Assembly (NCBI GenBank): GCA_902515485.1
Contig: CABXUR010000005.1
Location: 1 to 58,412 of the forward strand
Source of the DNA: an uncultured Pelagibacteraceae bacterium
GTDB taxonomy: Bacteria; Pseudomonadota; Alphaproteobacteria; Pelagibacterales; Pelagibacteraceae
Direction: 5' to 3'
DNA length: 58,412 nucleotides
The translations under genes were made by a program, and so were the position numbers. The notes beneath the pieces were generated by a model. It was not told where the DNA came from. It saw only the letters and a program-made list of their open reading frames with translations, and did not search any database. This document shows, piece by piece, positions 42,316 to 52,429 of this stretch; the first letter of the stretch is position 1; each line of letters starts with the position of its first letter.

Positions 42316-43425
42316 CTAAATGAAGGGTAAATCGCAAATATTTCCTAAATGAATTTTTTCATTTATCTCAATTTTAAATGAATTCTTTGAATTCCAATAA
42401 GGTTTATTGATCATTGCTATACCAATAACTTTTTTAAATGTTGGAGAGTAAGTAGCCGACCTTACAAAGCCAACGATATTATTATCATCGTCAAAAAGAG
42501 TTTTTTCACAATACATATCAATTTGATTATGATCAATTTTAACTCCCATTAATTTTCTTGTCACACCTTGATTTCTAATTTTTTTTAATCTTTCTTTTCC
42601 TAAAAATTCTACTTCACTATCTAAATTAGTATATTTTTCAAAATTTGCTTCGAAAGGATTGTCTCTATTATCAAAATCATTTCCATATGAAAGAAGTGCA
42701 CCTTCAATCCTTTCAATCAGATTTGGACATCCTGGTTTTACATTAAATTCCAAACCAGCTTCAAATAAATAATCATAAAGATCTTTTCCTGCCTCAGCAT
42801 TTTCAACATAAATTTCAAAACCACCTTGCTTTGACCATCCTGATCGAGCGATAAAATGTTTCACTCCTTTAAATTCAAAATAATCAAAATTAAAAAATTT
42901 TAACTGACATATTTTTTCTCCAAAAACTTTTGACATTAATTGATCTGAAAGAGGACCTTGAACAGCTAAAATATTTACATCAGGTTCTTTTATATCAACA
43001 TCAAATTTATTGCCTGAAGCAAGTCCTTTTGCAAAAAAAATAACATCAGAATCAGCAATAGATAACCACCATCTATCTTCGGCTAATTTATTAATAATAG
43101 GGTCATTAACTAAATTTCCTTGTCCATCAATTATGGGGGCATAGTAACATTTGCCAACCTTAGATTTGGAAAGATCTCTACACGTCATCAATTGAACTAA
43201 CTGAGCAGAATCTTTTCCTGATATCTCAACTTGCCTTTCAGCAGCAACATCCCATACTTGAACAAATTCTTTTAAATGATGATAATCAACCTCTGCTGAA
43301 ACAAATGAAGCGGGCAGCAACATATGGTTGTATACAGTGTAAGAGCTTACTCCTTGTCTTTCAATTCTATCTGTATAAGGAGTACTTCTTAGTCTTCTTG
43401 ACTTAGCTATTGGAAAGTTTTTCAT
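42316..43425 (-). CDS. dmdA: Dimethylsulfoniopropionate demethylase DmdA
   Basis: This 369-residue GcvT-fold protein probably transfers a methyl group from DMSP to tetrahydrofolate, giving methylmercaptopropionate (MMPA) and 5-methyl-THF. The N-terminal [20 protein letters not shown] and [11 protein letters not shown], together with the length, match the SAR11 DmdA type rather than GcvT. The folate-site segment GGFEIYVEN places E204 and Y206. Where GcvT has paired Asp residues, this protein has N107-D108. Neighbours that look like DmdB and DmdC, and the absence of other glycine-cleavage genes, support the call. Its ATG overlaps the upstream hydrolase stop by 4 bases. A DmdA-like paralogue with another substrate cannot be fully excluded. 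Confidence 0.88.
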   Translation of the reverse strand: MKNFPIAKSRRLRSTPYTDRIERQGVSSYTVYNHMLLPASFVSAEVDYHHLKEFVQVWDVAAERQVEISGKDSAQLVQLMTCRDLSKSKVGKCYYAPIIDGQGNLVNDPIINKLAEDRWWLSIADSDVIFFAKGLASGNKFDVDIKEPDVNILAVQGPLSDQLMSKVFGEKICQLKFFNFDYFEFKGVKHFIARSGWSKQGGFEIYVENAEAGKDLYDYLFEAGLEFNVKPGCPNLIERIEGALLSYGNDFDNRDNPFEANFEKYTNLDSEVEFLGKERLKKIRNQGVTRKLMGVKIDHNQIDMYCEKTLFDDDNNIVGFVRSATYSPTFKKVIGIAMINKPYWNSKNSFKIEINEKIHLGNICDLPFI

Positions 43426-44198
43426 TTTTTTAAAAATTCTAGGACCTTCTCTCTCATTTCGAAAGCTTTTTCAATCATAATCATATGTCCACAATCATTT
43501 ATCACATAGGTAATAGAATTATTAATCAAATTCGCAAATTTTTTTCCAAATTCTAAATTACACATCTTGTCATCTGACCCTAAAATAAACATTGTGGGAC
43601 AATCTATTTCCTTTGCTGCATTTGAACCGTTGACATAATTATTACAAGCAACAAGATCGACCGCTAATATTTCACTTATATCTCTTGGAGATTGGATAAT
43701 CTTTTCGATTGGATTACCTCCTATGAATTTTTTAGAGTCTTTAAATCCCCATTTCATCATTAGTTTAACAGCATCAGAATCACCATTTTTTGCAAGATCT
43801 ATAAGATCTTGATTAACTGGCATTCGATATGACCCTCCAATAAAAACTAACTTTTTGAGCCTATTTTTGTATTTATGAGCATATTCTAATATTTCTAAAC
43901 ATCCTTGGGAGTGGCCGATAAGTGTTACTGTTTTCAAATCTAGTTCTACTAGTACACTTTCTATCCAATCAGCAATTTTTTCAATTGTATCTAAGCAAGG
44001 TCCATCTGAATTACCATGACCAGGTAAATCAAGTGATAAAACATTAAATTTTTTATTTGAAAAAAATTGTTCAGCTAAAGACCACACAATGTGTGAAAGG
44101 CCGCTTCCATGAAGAAATATTATAGTATCCTTTTTACTATCAATACCCTGTCCAGCATCCGATGCATGAACATTTTTATTTTCTATTTGAAAAATCAA
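43422..44198 (-). CDS. Alpha/beta hydrolase of the dmd cluster, function unknown
   Basis: This 258-residue protein has an alpha/beta-hydrolase fold with an oxyanion-hole motif FLHGSGLSH. The triad candidates are S97 in GHSQGC, Asp in LGSDDKM and H238 in [11 protein letters not shown]. The start is TTG 44198, backed by an AGG Shine-Dalgarno (44208-44206) 7 bases upstream inside the end of dmdB. It lies between the ligase and dmdA, with 4 bases overlapping dmdA, so it is co-expressed with DMSP demethylation genes. A thioesterase or ester hydrolase acting on MMPA-pathway intermediates is possible but unproven. Confidence 0.85.
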   Translation of the reverse strand: MIFQIENKNVHASDAGQGIDSKKDTIIFLHGSGLSHIVWSLAEQFFSNKKFNVLSLDLPGHGNSDGPCLDTIEKIADWIESVLVELDLKTVTLIGHSQGCLEILEYAHKYKNRLKKLVFIGGSYRMPVNQDLIDLAKNGDSDAVKLMMKWGFKDSKKFIGGNPIEKIIQSPRDISEILAVDLVACNNYVNGSNAAKEIDCPTMFILGSDDKMCNLEFGKKFANLINNSITYVINDCGHMIMIEKAFEMREKVLEFLKK

Positions 44199-44206
44199 AA
44201 AGTTAC

Positions 44207-45823
44207 CTAGAATTGTTTTCTTAATTCAAATTTTTGAATTTTGCCTGTGGATGTCTTTGGTAACTCACAAAAAATTACTTGTTTAGGTACTTTGAATCCT
44301 GCCAATGTTTCTTTACAAAAATCAATTAATTCTTTTTCTGTAGTAGGCTTATCAGAAATCATTTCAATAAAAGCACAAGGAACTTCTCCCCATTTTTCGT
44401 CTGGTTTAGCAACTACTGCTGCAATAGAAACTGAGGGGTGTTTTGAGAGCGTATTTTCTATCTCAATTGAAGATATATTTTCACCTCCCGAAATAATTAT
44501 ATCTTTTGACCTATCCTGTATTTTAACGTACCCATCTGGATGCATAACTGCTAGGTCTCCAGAGTGAAACCAGCCACCAGCCATTGCTTTGTCTGTTGCC
44601 TCTTTATCTTTAAAATATCCTTTCATAACTACATTTCCTCTTATCATAATTTCACCAATGGTTTTTCCATCACTTGGTACTTCTTTCATAGTTTCAGGAT
44701 CCATAACTGTTACACCTTCTGTATTTGGATATCTCACACCTTGTCTTGCCTTAATTTCATTTTGTTTATCTTCATCATATGCATTCCACTCATCATTCCA
44801 TGCACATTGAGTAACATGGCCGTATGTTTCTGTTAAACCGTAAACATGCATTACTTCAAATCCTAAATCTTTCATTTTTTTAAAAATTATACTTGGTGGA
44901 GGAGCCCCAGCGGTTAAAACATGAACTTTTTGTTTTAATTTTTTTCTATCGCTCTCAGGTGCTCCAGTGATCATATTTAATACAATTGGTGCTCCACCAA
45001 AATGGGTCACATTGTATTTGTCGATTAATGCAAAAACTTTTTTAACATCTATATTCCTTAAACAAATAGTTCTTCCATTCAGCATTGCAATTGTCCAAGG
45101 ATAACACCAGCCATTACAATGAAACATTGGAACTATAGTCAAAAAATTTAATCTATTGGGCATATTCCAAGCAACTGCACTACCTGTTGACATTAAATAT
45201 GAACCTCTATGGTGATAAACAACTCCTTTAGGATTTCCTGTAGTTCCTGAAGTATAACTTAATGATATTGCCTGCCATTCATCATCTGGCATTTTATAAA
45301 GATAATTTTCATCACCTGTGTTTAGAAAACTTTCGTACTCTAAATCACCAATTTTTTCTAATTTAGACTGATCAGCATGTTTGTCATTTATATCTATTAC
45401 AATAATTTTTTTGTCTAAAATTTTTAATGCTTTTTTTACCTCCACATGCAGTTGTCTATCTACAACTAAAACTTTTGCCTCACTATGATCTAAAATATAA
45501 GCAATTGTATTGGCGTCTAGTCTAATATTTATTGTATTCAATACCCCGCCAGCCATCGGAATTGAGTAATGTGCTTCAAAAATTTCTGGTGTATTAAAAG
45601 CTAAAAAAGAAACTGTGTCTCCTTTTTTAATACCAATTTTTTCCAAGGCACTGGCAAACTTAGTGGTTCGTTTATAAACTTCGCTCCAAGTATAACTTCT
45701 ATCTTCATAAACTATAGCCTCATAGTTAGGATAAACATCTTTAGCTCTCTCTAAAAATGTTAGTGGAGTAAGAGGTACATAATTTGCAGAATTTTTATCT
45801 AGGTTTGTATCATAACTACTCAT
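44207..45823 (-). CDS. dmdB: Acyl-CoA ligase, probable MMPA-CoA ligase DmdB
   Basis: This 538-residue AMP-forming ligase has YTSGTTGNPKGVVYHHRGSY (AMP-binding P-loop), HVYGLTETYGHVTQC, GWFHSGDLAVMHPDGYVKIQ, DRSKDIIISGGENISSIEIE and the C-terminal KTSTGKIQKFELRK with K528. The family includes fatty-acyl-CoA ligases, and DmdB makes methylmercaptopropionyl-CoA. The DmdB assignment comes from co-location with dmdA and a DmdC-like dehydrogenase, and from overall resemblance. It starts 2 bases after dmdC. Other short-chain acids may also be substrates. Confidence 0.83.
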   Translation of the reverse strand: MSSYDTNLDKNSANYVPLTPLTFLERAKDVYPNYEAIVYEDRSYTWSEVYKRTTKFASALEKIGIKKGDTVSFLAFNTPEIFEAHYSIPMAGGVLNTINIRLDANTIAYILDHSEAKVLVVDRQLHVEVKKALKILDKKIIVIDINDKHADQSKLEKIGDLEYESFLNTGDENYLYKMPDDEWQAISLSYTSGTTGNPKGVVYHHRGSYLMSTGSAVAWNMPNRLNFLTIVPMFHCNGWCYPWTIAMLNGRTICLRNIDVKKVFALIDKYNVTHFGGAPIVLNMITGAPESDRKKLKQKVHVLTAGAPPPSIIFKKMKDLGFEVMHVYGLTETYGHVTQCAWNDEWNAYDEDKQNEIKARQGVRYPNTEGVTVMDPETMKEVPSDGKTIGEIMIRGNVVMKGYFKDKEATDKAMAGGWFHSGDLAVMHPDGYVKIQDRSKDIIISGGENISSIEIENTLSKHPSVSIAAVVAKPDEKWGEVPCAFIEMISDKPTTEKELIDFCKETLAGFKVPKQVIFCELPKTSTGKIQKFELRKQF

Positions 45824-45825
45824 AA

Positions 45826-47589
45826 CTAATTAAATTTGAAATTCATTATATTCGAACTACCAGATATCGCTGTTTTATAGTGATGTTCGGCTCTTGGTAA
45901 CACCTTATCAAAGAAAAATTTTGCAGTATTGATTTTATCTTCATAGAAATCTTTATTTGTATCATAATCATTAAAACTAACTTCTAAAATCTTTATCCAA
46001 GAGTAAGCTAATGAAACAAAACCAAGTGTTTTTAAATAATCATTTGCTGCTGCGCTAACATCGTCTTTTTCCTCTTTACTCTTATCATTAATCCAATCAG
46101 TAAATTTTGATAAAATATCAAGATAGTAGTTTAATTCTTTTGAAAAGATTTTGACCTTTTCATTTTTACTTTCACTCTCTGTCTTAATCATATTTAAAAA
46201 ATTACCAATTATGTTTCCGTTTTTATTTGATAGTTTTCTAAATACTAAATCTGCTGCTTGAACTGAATTTGTTCCTTCATAAATTGGTGTAATTCTATTA
46301 TCACGATATAGTTGTTCAATACCCTGATCTTTTGTAAAGCCATATCCACCATGAATTTGCATAGCATCGCTCGTAATTTCTGTTGCTAAGTCAGTAAATA
46401 AGGATTTTACTACTGGTGTCATCAATGAAACATAATCTGAAGCCTCTTGTTTAATTTTTTCATCTGGATGATTAAGGCTAACCTCTGTTTGCTGAGAAAG
46501 CCAAAAACATAAAGCTCTTTCGCCTTCAATAATAGATTTCATATTTAACAGAGATTTTCTTATATCTGCATGCTCAATAATAAAGTCTGCACCATTAGTT
46601 GATTTTGAATTGTTTGTTTTGCCTTGTTTTCTTTCTTTGGCATAACTAAGTGAATTTTGATATGCTATTTCTGAGATTCCTAATCCTTGAACTCCAACTA
46701 TTATTCTTTCTAAGTTCATCATGGTAAACATTTGGCTTAAACCCTTATTTTTTGGTCCAATCATATAACCGACGGCATCATCAAAATTTAATACACAAGT
46801 TGCAGAACCTTTGATTCCCATTTTATGCTCTACAGATCCAGTACTTACACCATTTCTAGGGCCAATAGTGCCATCTTCATTTACTATAAATTTTGGAACA
46901 AGAAACAAACTAATCCCTTTAGTTCCAGGAGGTGAGTCCGAAGCTCTTGCAATTACTAAATGAATAATATTTTCTGTAAGATCTTGATCACCTGAAGTTA
47001 TAAATATTTTTTGTCCACTAATCTTATAAGTGCCGTTAGATTGTTCTACAGCTTTTGTCTTTAACATTCCTAAATCTGTTCCGCAAACTGGTTCCGTTAA
47101 GCACATTGTTCCACTCCATTTACCCTCAACCATTTTTGGAAGATATTTATCTTTCATATCTTCGGCTGCATGTCTTAAAATACAATTATAAGCGCCTATA
47201 GTTAGTTCACTATAAAGTTTAAATGAAAGAGAAGTTGCAGATAACATTTCATCAAAAAATGCACTTACTGTTTTAGGCATGCCTTGACCACCATATTTAG
47301 GGTCACACGATAAAGATACCCACCCATCTTCAATATATTTGTTATATGCCTCTTTGTAACCTGGGGGTGTTCTAACAACTCCATTTTCTAACTTAGCGGG
47401 ATTTTCATCTCCAGCTACTGCTAATGGTAATATAAGATTTTGATTTATTTTTGCTGCTTCATCTAAAATATCTTTTACTAAATCTAGACTAACTTCGTTA
47501 TATTTTTCTAATTCATTGTAATTTTTGTTATCTCTTAATTTTTCATACAGAAAGAGCATGTCTTCTACTGGAGCAGTATAATTTGGCAT
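45826..47589 (-). CDS. dmdC: Acyl-CoA dehydrogenase, probable MMPA-CoA dehydrogenase DmdC
   Basis: This 587-residue flavoprotein is longer than ordinary acyl-CoA dehydrogenases (about 380), as are DmdC proteins, owing to N- and C-terminal extensions. Motifs: CDPKYGGQGMPKTV, MCLTEPVCGTDLGML, GQKIFITSGDQDL, MGIKGSATCVLNFD and MQIHGGYGFTKDQGIEQLYR. DmdC oxidises methylmercaptopropionyl-CoA to methylthioacryloyl-CoA. It is the first gene of the dmd cluster, with an AAGG Shine-Dalgarno before the ATG. A perfect palindrome overlaps the 26-base gap to leuB. The next enzyme, a hydratase (DmdD or AcuH), is not in this window. Confidence 0.85.
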   Translation of the reverse strand: MPNYTAPVEDMLFLYEKLRDNKNYNELEKYNEVSLDLVKDILDEAAKINQNLILPLAVAGDENPAKLENGVVRTPPGYKEAYNKYIEDGWVSLSCDPKYGGQGMPKTVSAFFDEMLSATSLSFKLYSELTIGAYNCILRHAAEDMKDKYLPKMVEGKWSGTMCLTEPVCGTDLGMLKTKAVEQSNGTYKISGQKIFITSGDQDLTENIIHLVIARASDSPPGTKGISLFLVPKFIVNEDGTIGPRNGVSTGSVEHKMGIKGSATCVLNFDDAVGYMIGPKNKGLSQMFTMMNLERIIVGVQGLGISEIAYQNSLSYAKERKQGKTNNSKSTNGADFIIEHADIRKSLLNMKSIIEGERALCFWLSQQTEVSLNHPDEKIKQEASDYVSLMTPVVKSLFTDLATEITSDAMQIHGGYGFTKDQGIEQLYRDNRITPIYEGTNSVQAADLVFRKLSNKNGNIIGNFLNMIKTESESKNEKVKIFSKELNYYLDILSKFTDWINDKSKEEKDDVSAAANDYLKTLGFVSLAYSWIKILEVSFNDYDTNKDFYEDKINTAKFFFDKVLPRAEHHYKTAISGSSNIMNFKFN

Positions 47590-47602
47590 TCTGGGACCTT
47601 AG

Positions 47603-47620
47603 AATAATTCTAGAATTATT
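47603..47620. promoter_or_regulatory. Perfect 18-base palindrome between leuB and dmdC
   Basis: AATAATTCTAGAATTATT reads the same on both strands and spans the leuB stop codon and part of the gap before dmdC. It could be an operator for the dmd cluster or an RNA hairpin between the operons. No T-run follows it, so it is not a typical intrinsic terminator. About one such palindrome is expected by chance in a window this long and AT-rich. Confidence 0.25.
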
Positions 47621-48722
47621 GCAATTTTGAAATTATCGCATCACCCATCGCTGATGTTGAGGTCTCTTTCATTCCCTCCGATAATATATCTTTAGTTCTT
47701 AAACCATCATTTAGCACTGCTTGAACGGCTTTTTCTAGACTATCAGCTTCGCTATCAAGATCTAAGGAATATTTTAATGCCATTGCAAAACTTAATATTG
47801 ATGCAATTGGATTAGCGACTCCTTTACCTGCGATATCTGGCGCTGAACCATGGATAGGTTCATACATTGCTCTCATTTCTCCATCCTTATTTTTTGCACC
47901 TAATGATGCGGATGGGAGAAGTCCTAAAGATCCTGTTAACATTGATGCTTGATCTGAAAGCATATCACCAAACAAATTATCAGTCACTATAACGTCAAAT
48001 TGTTTTGGATTTCTTAAAAGTTGCATTGCACAATTATCTGCAAGCATATGGCTTAGCTCTACATCTTTATATTCTTTTTCGTGAAGTTCTTGGACTTCTT
48101 CTTTCCAAAGTTGACCTGCTTCCATTACATTTGATTTTTCACACGAGGTTACTTTGTTAGATCTTTTTTTTGCTAAATCAAAAGCAATTCTAGCTACTCT
48201 AGTAATTTCACTGGTCGTATATGTGTGTGTATTTATTCCTTTTCTTTCACCGTTATCTATAGGTTTAATTCCTCTTGGTTCACCAAAATAAATTCCACCT
48301 GTCAACTCTCTAACAATCATTATATCTAAGCCTGATACAATTTCAGGCTTTAGAGTTGATGCGTCAACTAATTGCTCAAAACATATTGCGGGTCTTAAAT
48401 TTGCAAATAATTTTAATTCTTTTCTAAGCTTTAATAGTGCTCTTTCGGGTTTTTTTGAAAATTCAATATCATCCCACTTAGGTCCTCCAACAGCTCCCAA
48501 CATTATCACTTCACTTTCAAGAGCTTTATAAAAAACCTCATCAGTTATCGGAGTTCCATGTTTGTCATATGAACAGCCGCCAACAAGAGCCTCATCTATT
48601 TCAAAATCTAAAGATTTTTTATCATTAAACCAATTAATAATTTTTTTAACTTCATTAATAACTTCAGGACCTATTCCATCACCTGGTAATAAAAGTATTT
48701 TTCTTTTTTTTACTTTAATCAT
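47616..48722 (-). CDS. leuB: 3-isopropylmalate dehydrogenase
   Basis: This 368-residue NAD-dependent enzyme oxidises and decarboxylates 3-isopropylmalate in leucine synthesis. [52 protein letters not shown] and [19 protein letters not shown] are diagnostic. Its start overlaps the leuD stop region by 8 bases, so leuC-leuD-leuB form one operon. Confidence 0.97.
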   Translation of the reverse strand: MIKVKKRKILLLPGDGIGPEVINEVKKIINWFNDKKSLDFEIDEALVGGCSYDKHGTPITDEVFYKALESEVIMLGAVGGPKWDDIEFSKKPERALLKLRKELKLFANLRPAICFEQLVDASTLKPEIVSGLDIMIVRELTGGIYFGEPRGIKPIDNGERKGINTHTYTTSEITRVARIAFDLAKKRSNKVTSCEKSNVMEAGQLWKEEVQELHEKEYKDVELSHMLADNCAMQLLRNPKQFDVIVTDNLFGDMLSDQASMLTGSLGLLPSASLGAKNKDGEMRAMYEPIHGSAPDIAGKGVANPIASILSFAMALKYSLDLDSEADSLEKAVQAVLNDGLRTKDILSEGMKETSTSAMGDAIISKLQ

Positions 48723-49320
48723 TAAAAATCCATGGTTTCTTATTTTTTAAGCTTGATTCAAAATTTTCAATTTTATCTGATTTCTTTAATGAAAGAGCAA
48801 TATCATCTAGACCTTCAAGTAAGCATTTTTTTTTAAATGGATCTACTTGAAATTTAATTTCATTATTTCCATAAACTATTTTCTCTTCATTTAAATCAAC
48901 AGAGATTTCTTCTTTTCTGTTTGCATATTCTGACAATTCTTTAATTTTTTCTTCCTCTAAAATTATCGGTAAAATTCCATTTTTAAAACAATTACTAAAA
49001 AAAATATCTGCATAACTAGAACTAATAACGCAAGTTATTCCAAAATCTAATAATGCCCATGGTGCATGCTCTCTTGAAGATCCACATCCAAAATTTTTAC
49101 CAGTAATTAAGATTTTTGAGTTATTATAGGGATTTTGGTTTAAAACAAAATCACCAATTTCTTTGCCTTGGTTATCATATCTCATTTCAAAAAATAAATT
49201 TTTTCCTAAACCAGTTCTTTTGATAGTTTTTAAAAATTGTTTTGGAATAATCATATCTGTATCAATATTTACTATTGGTAAATACGCAGGTATTCCTTTT
49301 AATGAATTAAATTTTTTCAT
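48715..49320 (-). CDS. leuD: 3-isopropylmalate dehydratase small subunit
   Basis: This 201-residue subunit carries the swivelling domain of isopropylmalate isomerase. [19 protein letters not shown] and [20 protein letters not shown] are family hallmarks. It works with LeuC to convert 2- to 3-isopropylmalate. It directly abuts leuC and overlaps leuB by 8 bases. Confidence 0.96.
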   Translation of the reverse strand: MKKFNSLKGIPAYLPIVNIDTDMIIPKQFLKTIKRTGLGKNLFFEMRYDNQGKEIGDFVLNQNPYNNSKILITGKNFGCGSSREHAPWALLDFGITCVISSSYADIFFSNCFKNGILPIILEEEKIKELSEYANRKEEISVDLNEEKIVYGNNEIKFQVDPFKKKCLLEGLDDIALSLKKSDKIENFESSLKNKKPWIFND

Positions 49321-50724
49321 TTAATTTTGATACTTTCTAACATCATCTAAACTTCCAGATATTGCTGCAGCAGCAGCCATACCAGGGCTTACTAAATGAG
49401 TTCTTCCGCCTCTTCCTTGTCTTCCCTCAAAATTTCTATTTGAAGTAGAAGCACATCTTTCTTCAGGTTTTAATTTATCAGCGTTCATTGCTAAACACAT
49501 TGAGCATCCTGGTTCTCTCCATTCAAATCCGGACTCGACAAAAATTTTATCTAGACCCTCTTGTTCAGCTTGTTCTTTGACCAAACCAGAGCCTGGAACA
49601 ACCATTGCATTTACATGTGATGATATTTTCTTATTCTTTAAAATTTTAGCAGCTTCTCTTAAGTCCTCTATTCTTCCATTTGTACAACTGCCTATAAATA
49701 CTTTGTCAATTTTAATATCTTTTGCTGCCATATCAGGTCTTAAGCCCATATATTTTAAAGATCTCTCGATTGAATTTTTTTTATCTTCATCGTTTTCACT
49801 TTGTGGATTAGGAACTTTACCGTCGATTGTAATCACATCTTGAGGGGAAGTTCCCCAAGTAATCATTGGTAAAATTTCATTGGCTTTTAAGTTTATTTCT
49901 TGATCAAAGTTTGCGTCAGTGTCAGTTTTAAGAGTATTCCAATAGTCAAGAGCCTTTTCCCAATTATCTCCTTTGGGAGACATTGGTTTTCCTTTTAAAT
50001 AATTAAATATCTTTTCATCGGGTTCTATTAGTCCTGCCCTTGCACCACCTTCGATTGTCATATTACAAATTGTCATTCTTTGTTCGACACTTAAAGACCT
50101 TATTAAATCACCTGAATATTCAATTACAGAACCTGTTCCTCCAGCTGTTCCTATTTTGCCAATAATTTGAAGAATTACGTCTTTCGATGTAACTCCAAGA
50201 GGTAATTGACCATTAACATTTATTCTAAAATTTTTTGCTTTTTTTTGAACTAACGTTTGTGTTGCTAAAACATGTTCAACCTCAGATGTACCAATACCAA
50301 ATGCTAAAGAACCAAAAGCACCATGAGTTGCTGTATGACTATCTCCACAAACAATAACTGTTCCTGGTTGTGTAAACCCTTGCTCAGGTCCAATTATATG
50401 TACGATCCCTTGTCTTTTGTCATTCATTCCAAAAAGTTGAATACCAAATTCTTTACAATTGGCTTCTAAAGTATCAACTTGAATCTTTGACTCTTCATCA
50501 GCTATTCCTTTTGTTCTGTCTGTTGTAGGTACATTATGATCAGCTACAGCTAAAGTTAAATTAGGTCTTCTAACTTTTCTATTTGTATTTCTTAAACCTT
50601 CAAAAGCTTGTGGGCTAGTTACTTCATGAACTAAATGCCTATCAACAAAAAGTAATGCTGTTCCATCATCTTGTTGATCTACTAAGTGATCATTCCAAAT
50701 TTTATCGTAAAGAGTAGTGGACAT
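49321..50724 (-). CDS. leuC: 3-isopropylmalate dehydratase large subunit
   Basis: This is a 467-residue aconitase-family subunit with a 4Fe-4S cluster. [14 protein letters not shown] is the family start, followed by [54 protein letters not shown] and [10 protein letters not shown]. Start ATG 50724 is chosen because the frame remains open to 50838 only through the repetitive 3' end of rplS, giving a Gln/Lys-rich artefact. It begins 10 bases after rplS, so leucine genes are attached to the ribosomal transcript. Confidence 0.96.
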   Translation of the reverse strand: MSTTLYDKIWNDHLVDQQDDGTALLFVDRHLVHEVTSPQAFEGLRNTNRKVRRPNLTLAVADHNVPTTDRTKGIADEESKIQVDTLEANCKEFGIQLFGMNDKRQGIVHIIGPEQGFTQPGTVIVCGDSHTATHGAFGSLAFGIGTSEVEHVLATQTLVQKKAKNFRINVNGQLPLGVTSKDVILQIIGKIGTAGGTGSVIEYSGDLIRSLSVEQRMTICNMTIEGGARAGLIEPDEKIFNYLKGKPMSPKGDNWEKALDYWNTLKTDTDANFDQEINLKANEILPMITWGTSPQDVITIDGKVPNPQSENDEDKKNSIERSLKYMGLRPDMAAKDIKIDKVFIGSCTNGRIEDLREAAKILKNKKISSHVNAMVVPGSGLVKEQAEQEGLDKIFVESGFEWREPGCSMCLAMNADKLKPEERCASTSNRNFEGRQGRGGRTHLVSPGMAAAAAISGSLDDVRKYQN

Positions 50725-50734
50725 TGAAAAAAAA

Positions 50735-51247
50735 TTATTTTTTTTCTGAAGTGCTTTCTGATTTTTGTTCTTCTTTAGGAGCTGCTTCTGCTGCTGGAGC
50801 TTCTTCTTTAGGAGCTGCTTCTGCTGCTGGAGCAACATTATCTTCTGTGACAGTTTCTGGTTTTACATCGACATCAATTCCAATTTTTTTTCTAATCTTC
50901 TCTGCAATTCTCGCTGATTTACCTGTTCTGTCCCTTAAGTAATATAATTTAGCTCTTCTAACTTTACCTGATCTAATAACTTTAATTGAATCTATTAACG
51001 TTCCATATAAAGGGAAAGTTCTTTCAACACCTTCACCAAAAGAAATTTTTCTTACCGTAAAAGAAGAGTTTAAATCTCTACTTTTTTTAGCAATACAAAC
51101 TCCTTCAAAATATTGAATTCTTTCTTTTTTACCCTCTGTAATTCTGACACCAACTTTTACAACATCGCCTGGATAAAAATCTGGAATTTTTTTCTCAGAG
51201 AGTATTTTCTTAACATTATGCTGATTTATTTCTTCTATTGTTTTCAT
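50735..51247 (-). CDS. rplS: 50S ribosomal protein L19 with Ala/Pro/Glu-rich tail
   Basis: This 170-residue protein has a normal L19 core ([82 protein letters not shown]). About 50 extra residues follow, a low-complexity tail with two copies of an 11-residue unit [12 protein letters not shown]. coli L19 has 115 residues. ATG 51247 matches the family start; TTG 51262 is an alternative. L19 sits at the subunit interface. The tail's nucleotide repeats resemble those of rpsP. Confidence 0.94.
   Translation of the reverse strand: MKTIEEINQHNVKKILSEKKIPDFYPGDVVKVGVRITEGKKERIQYFEGVCIAKKSRDLNSSFTVRKISFGEGVERTFPLYGTLIDSIKVIRSGKVRRAKLYYLRDRTGKSARIAEKIRKKIGIDVDVKPETVTEDNVAPAAEAAPKEEAPAAEAAPKEEQKSESTSEKK
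50768..50833 (-). repeat. Two perfect 33-base tandem repeats in rplS
   Basis: Copies at 50768-50800 and 50801-50833 are identical and code for the [11 protein letters not shown] unit. They share the words TTCTTCTTTAGGAGC and GCTTCTGCTGCTGG (plus strand) with the repeat in rpsP about 1.2 kb away. Copy number could vary by slippage without shifting the frame, because each unit is 33 bases. Confidence 0.9.
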
Positions 51248-51263
51248 TGCTATATTTATCAAA

Positions 51264-51950
51264 TTAATTCTTCTTGTATTTTTTCCATAAATCTGGTCTT
51301 CGGACGCGTGTTATAGCCTCAGATTGAGATAAACGCCAGTCTTTAATTTTGCTATGATCGCCTGATAATAAGACCTCTGGAACAGCTTTTTCCTCCCAAA
51401 TTTGAGGTTTTGTGTACTGCGGATACTCTAGTAATCCATTTTCAAAACTTTCATCAACTTTAGAATTTTCATTACCAAGAATACCAGGCAAAAGTCTAAG
51501 CACACTATCTATTACAACAAATGCAGCTGTTTCACCACCTGATAAAACATAATCTCCAATACTTATTTCCTCAATATTTCTGGTAGATAGCACTCTCTCA
51601 TCAACTCCCTCAAAATGCCCACAAATTAAAGATATTGATTTTTCATCAGACAATTCTTGAGCATAATTTTGATCAAACTTTTTACCCTTTGGTGATAAAT
51701 AAATTATTCTTCCGCCTTTAATTTCATTTTGATCTAGTGATTTTGCTAAGACATCAGGTTTTAAAAGCATACCAGAACCACCACCATAAGGAGTATCATC
51801 AACCGTTTTATGTTTATCCTCGGCTGCGTCTCTAATGTTTACAATATTCAAGTTCCACAAATTTTTAGATAAAGCTTTTCCGTAAAGTCCTTTTGATAAA
51901 GGTCCAGGAAAAACTTCTGGGTAAAGTGTAAATACTTGAGCTTGCCACAT
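51264..51950 (-). CDS. trmD: tRNA (guanine-37-N1)-methyltransferase
   Basis: This 228-residue SPOUT-fold methyltransferase starts [19 protein letters not shown]. It has [32 protein letters not shown] and the knot region [20 protein letters not shown]. It methylates G37 in tRNAs to prevent frameshifting. It lies between rpsP (14-base gap) and rplS; rimM, which usually separates rpsP from trmD, is missing. Confidence 0.96.
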   Translation of the reverse strand: MWQAQVFTLYPEVFPGPLSKGLYGKALSKNLWNLNIVNIRDAAEDKHKTVDDTPYGGGSGMLLKPDVLAKSLDQNEIKGGRIIYLSPKGKKFDQNYAQELSDEKSISLICGHFEGVDERVLSTRNIEEISIGDYVLSGGETAAFVVIDSVLRLLPGILGNENSKVDESFENGLLEYPQYTKPQIWEEKAVPEVLLSGDHSKIKDWRLSQSEAITRVRRPDLWKKYKKN

Positions 51951-51964
51951 AAATAATCTTTAAA

Positions 51965-52414
51965 TTATTTTTGTTCTTCTTTAGGAGCTTCTGCTGCTGG
52001 TGCTGCTTCTGCTGCTGGCGCTTCTTCTTTAGGAGCTTCTGCTGCTGGTGCTGCTTCTGCTGCTGGTGCCTCTGCTTTTGGAGCAGCTGCTGGCGCTTCT
52101 TCACCTTCTTTTTTTCTTTCTTTTTTTGGAACTGCTTTTTTCGGATTGTTACCATTAGCAGGCATAGGCATTAATTCATTTTCACCTAAGATTCTTGCAA
52201 CTCTTGTAGTTGGTTGAGCACCTTGACCTAACCAATACTTAATTCTTTCAGCTTCAAGACCCACTCTTTCTTTTTTATCTTTGGGTAAAAGCGGGTTAAA
52301 GAAGCCTACTTTTTCTATAAATCTTCCGTCTCTTGCAAATCGACTATCTGCTACAACTACTTTATAAACAGGACGTTTTTTTGTTCCACCTCTTGATAAT
52401 CTTAATTTTAACAT
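51965..52414 (-). CDS. rpsP: 30S ribosomal protein S16 with Ala/Pro/Glu-rich tail
   Basis: The first 85 residues are a normal S16 ([49 protein letters not shown]). A tail of about 60 residues follows, first [15 protein letters not shown], then two copies of a 16-residue unit [16 protein letters not shown]. Total length is 149 against 82 in E. coli; long S16 tails occur in alphaproteobacteria. S16 is an assembly protein of the small subunit. It lies 15 bases after ffh. Confidence 0.95.
   Translation of the reverse strand: MLKLRLSRGGTKKRPVYKVVVADSRFARDGRFIEKVGFFNPLLPKDKKERVGLEAERIKYWLGQGAQPTTRVARILGENELMPMPANGNNPKKAVPKKERKKEGEEAPAAAPKAEAPAAEAAPAAEAPKEEAPAAEAAPAAEAPKEEQK
51974..52069 (-). repeat. 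Two 48-base tandem repeats in rpsP
   Basis: Copies at 51974-52021 and 52022-52069 differ at one base by hand comparison and encode the 16-residue [16 protein letters not shown] unit. They share sequence words with the repeats in rplS. Unit length keeps the reading frame on expansion or loss. Confidence 0.9.
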
Positions 52415-52429
52415 TTGTTCTCCTTTATA

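Noticed and set aside
42316-43425. Glycine cleavage T protein (GcvT) instead of DmdA
   Set aside because: The fold is shared, but the N-terminal [11 protein letters not shown] motif, the neighbours dmdB/dmdC, and the lack of gcvH or gcvP nearby favour DmdA.
50725-50838. N-terminal extension of LeuC rich in Gln, Leu and Lys
   Set aside because: It is the repetitive 3' end of rplS read in another frame. LeuC homologues start at STTLYDKIW, matching ATG 50724.
50768-52069. Tandem repeats as a CRISPR or mobile element
   Set aside because: Units are direct in-frame coding repeats without spacers and lie inside ribosomal protein genes.
51865-52174. Low-complexity frames on either strand across the rpsP tail
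   Set aside because: They are rich in Gln/Lys or Phe/Cys only because they read the Ala-Pro-Glu repeat out of frame.
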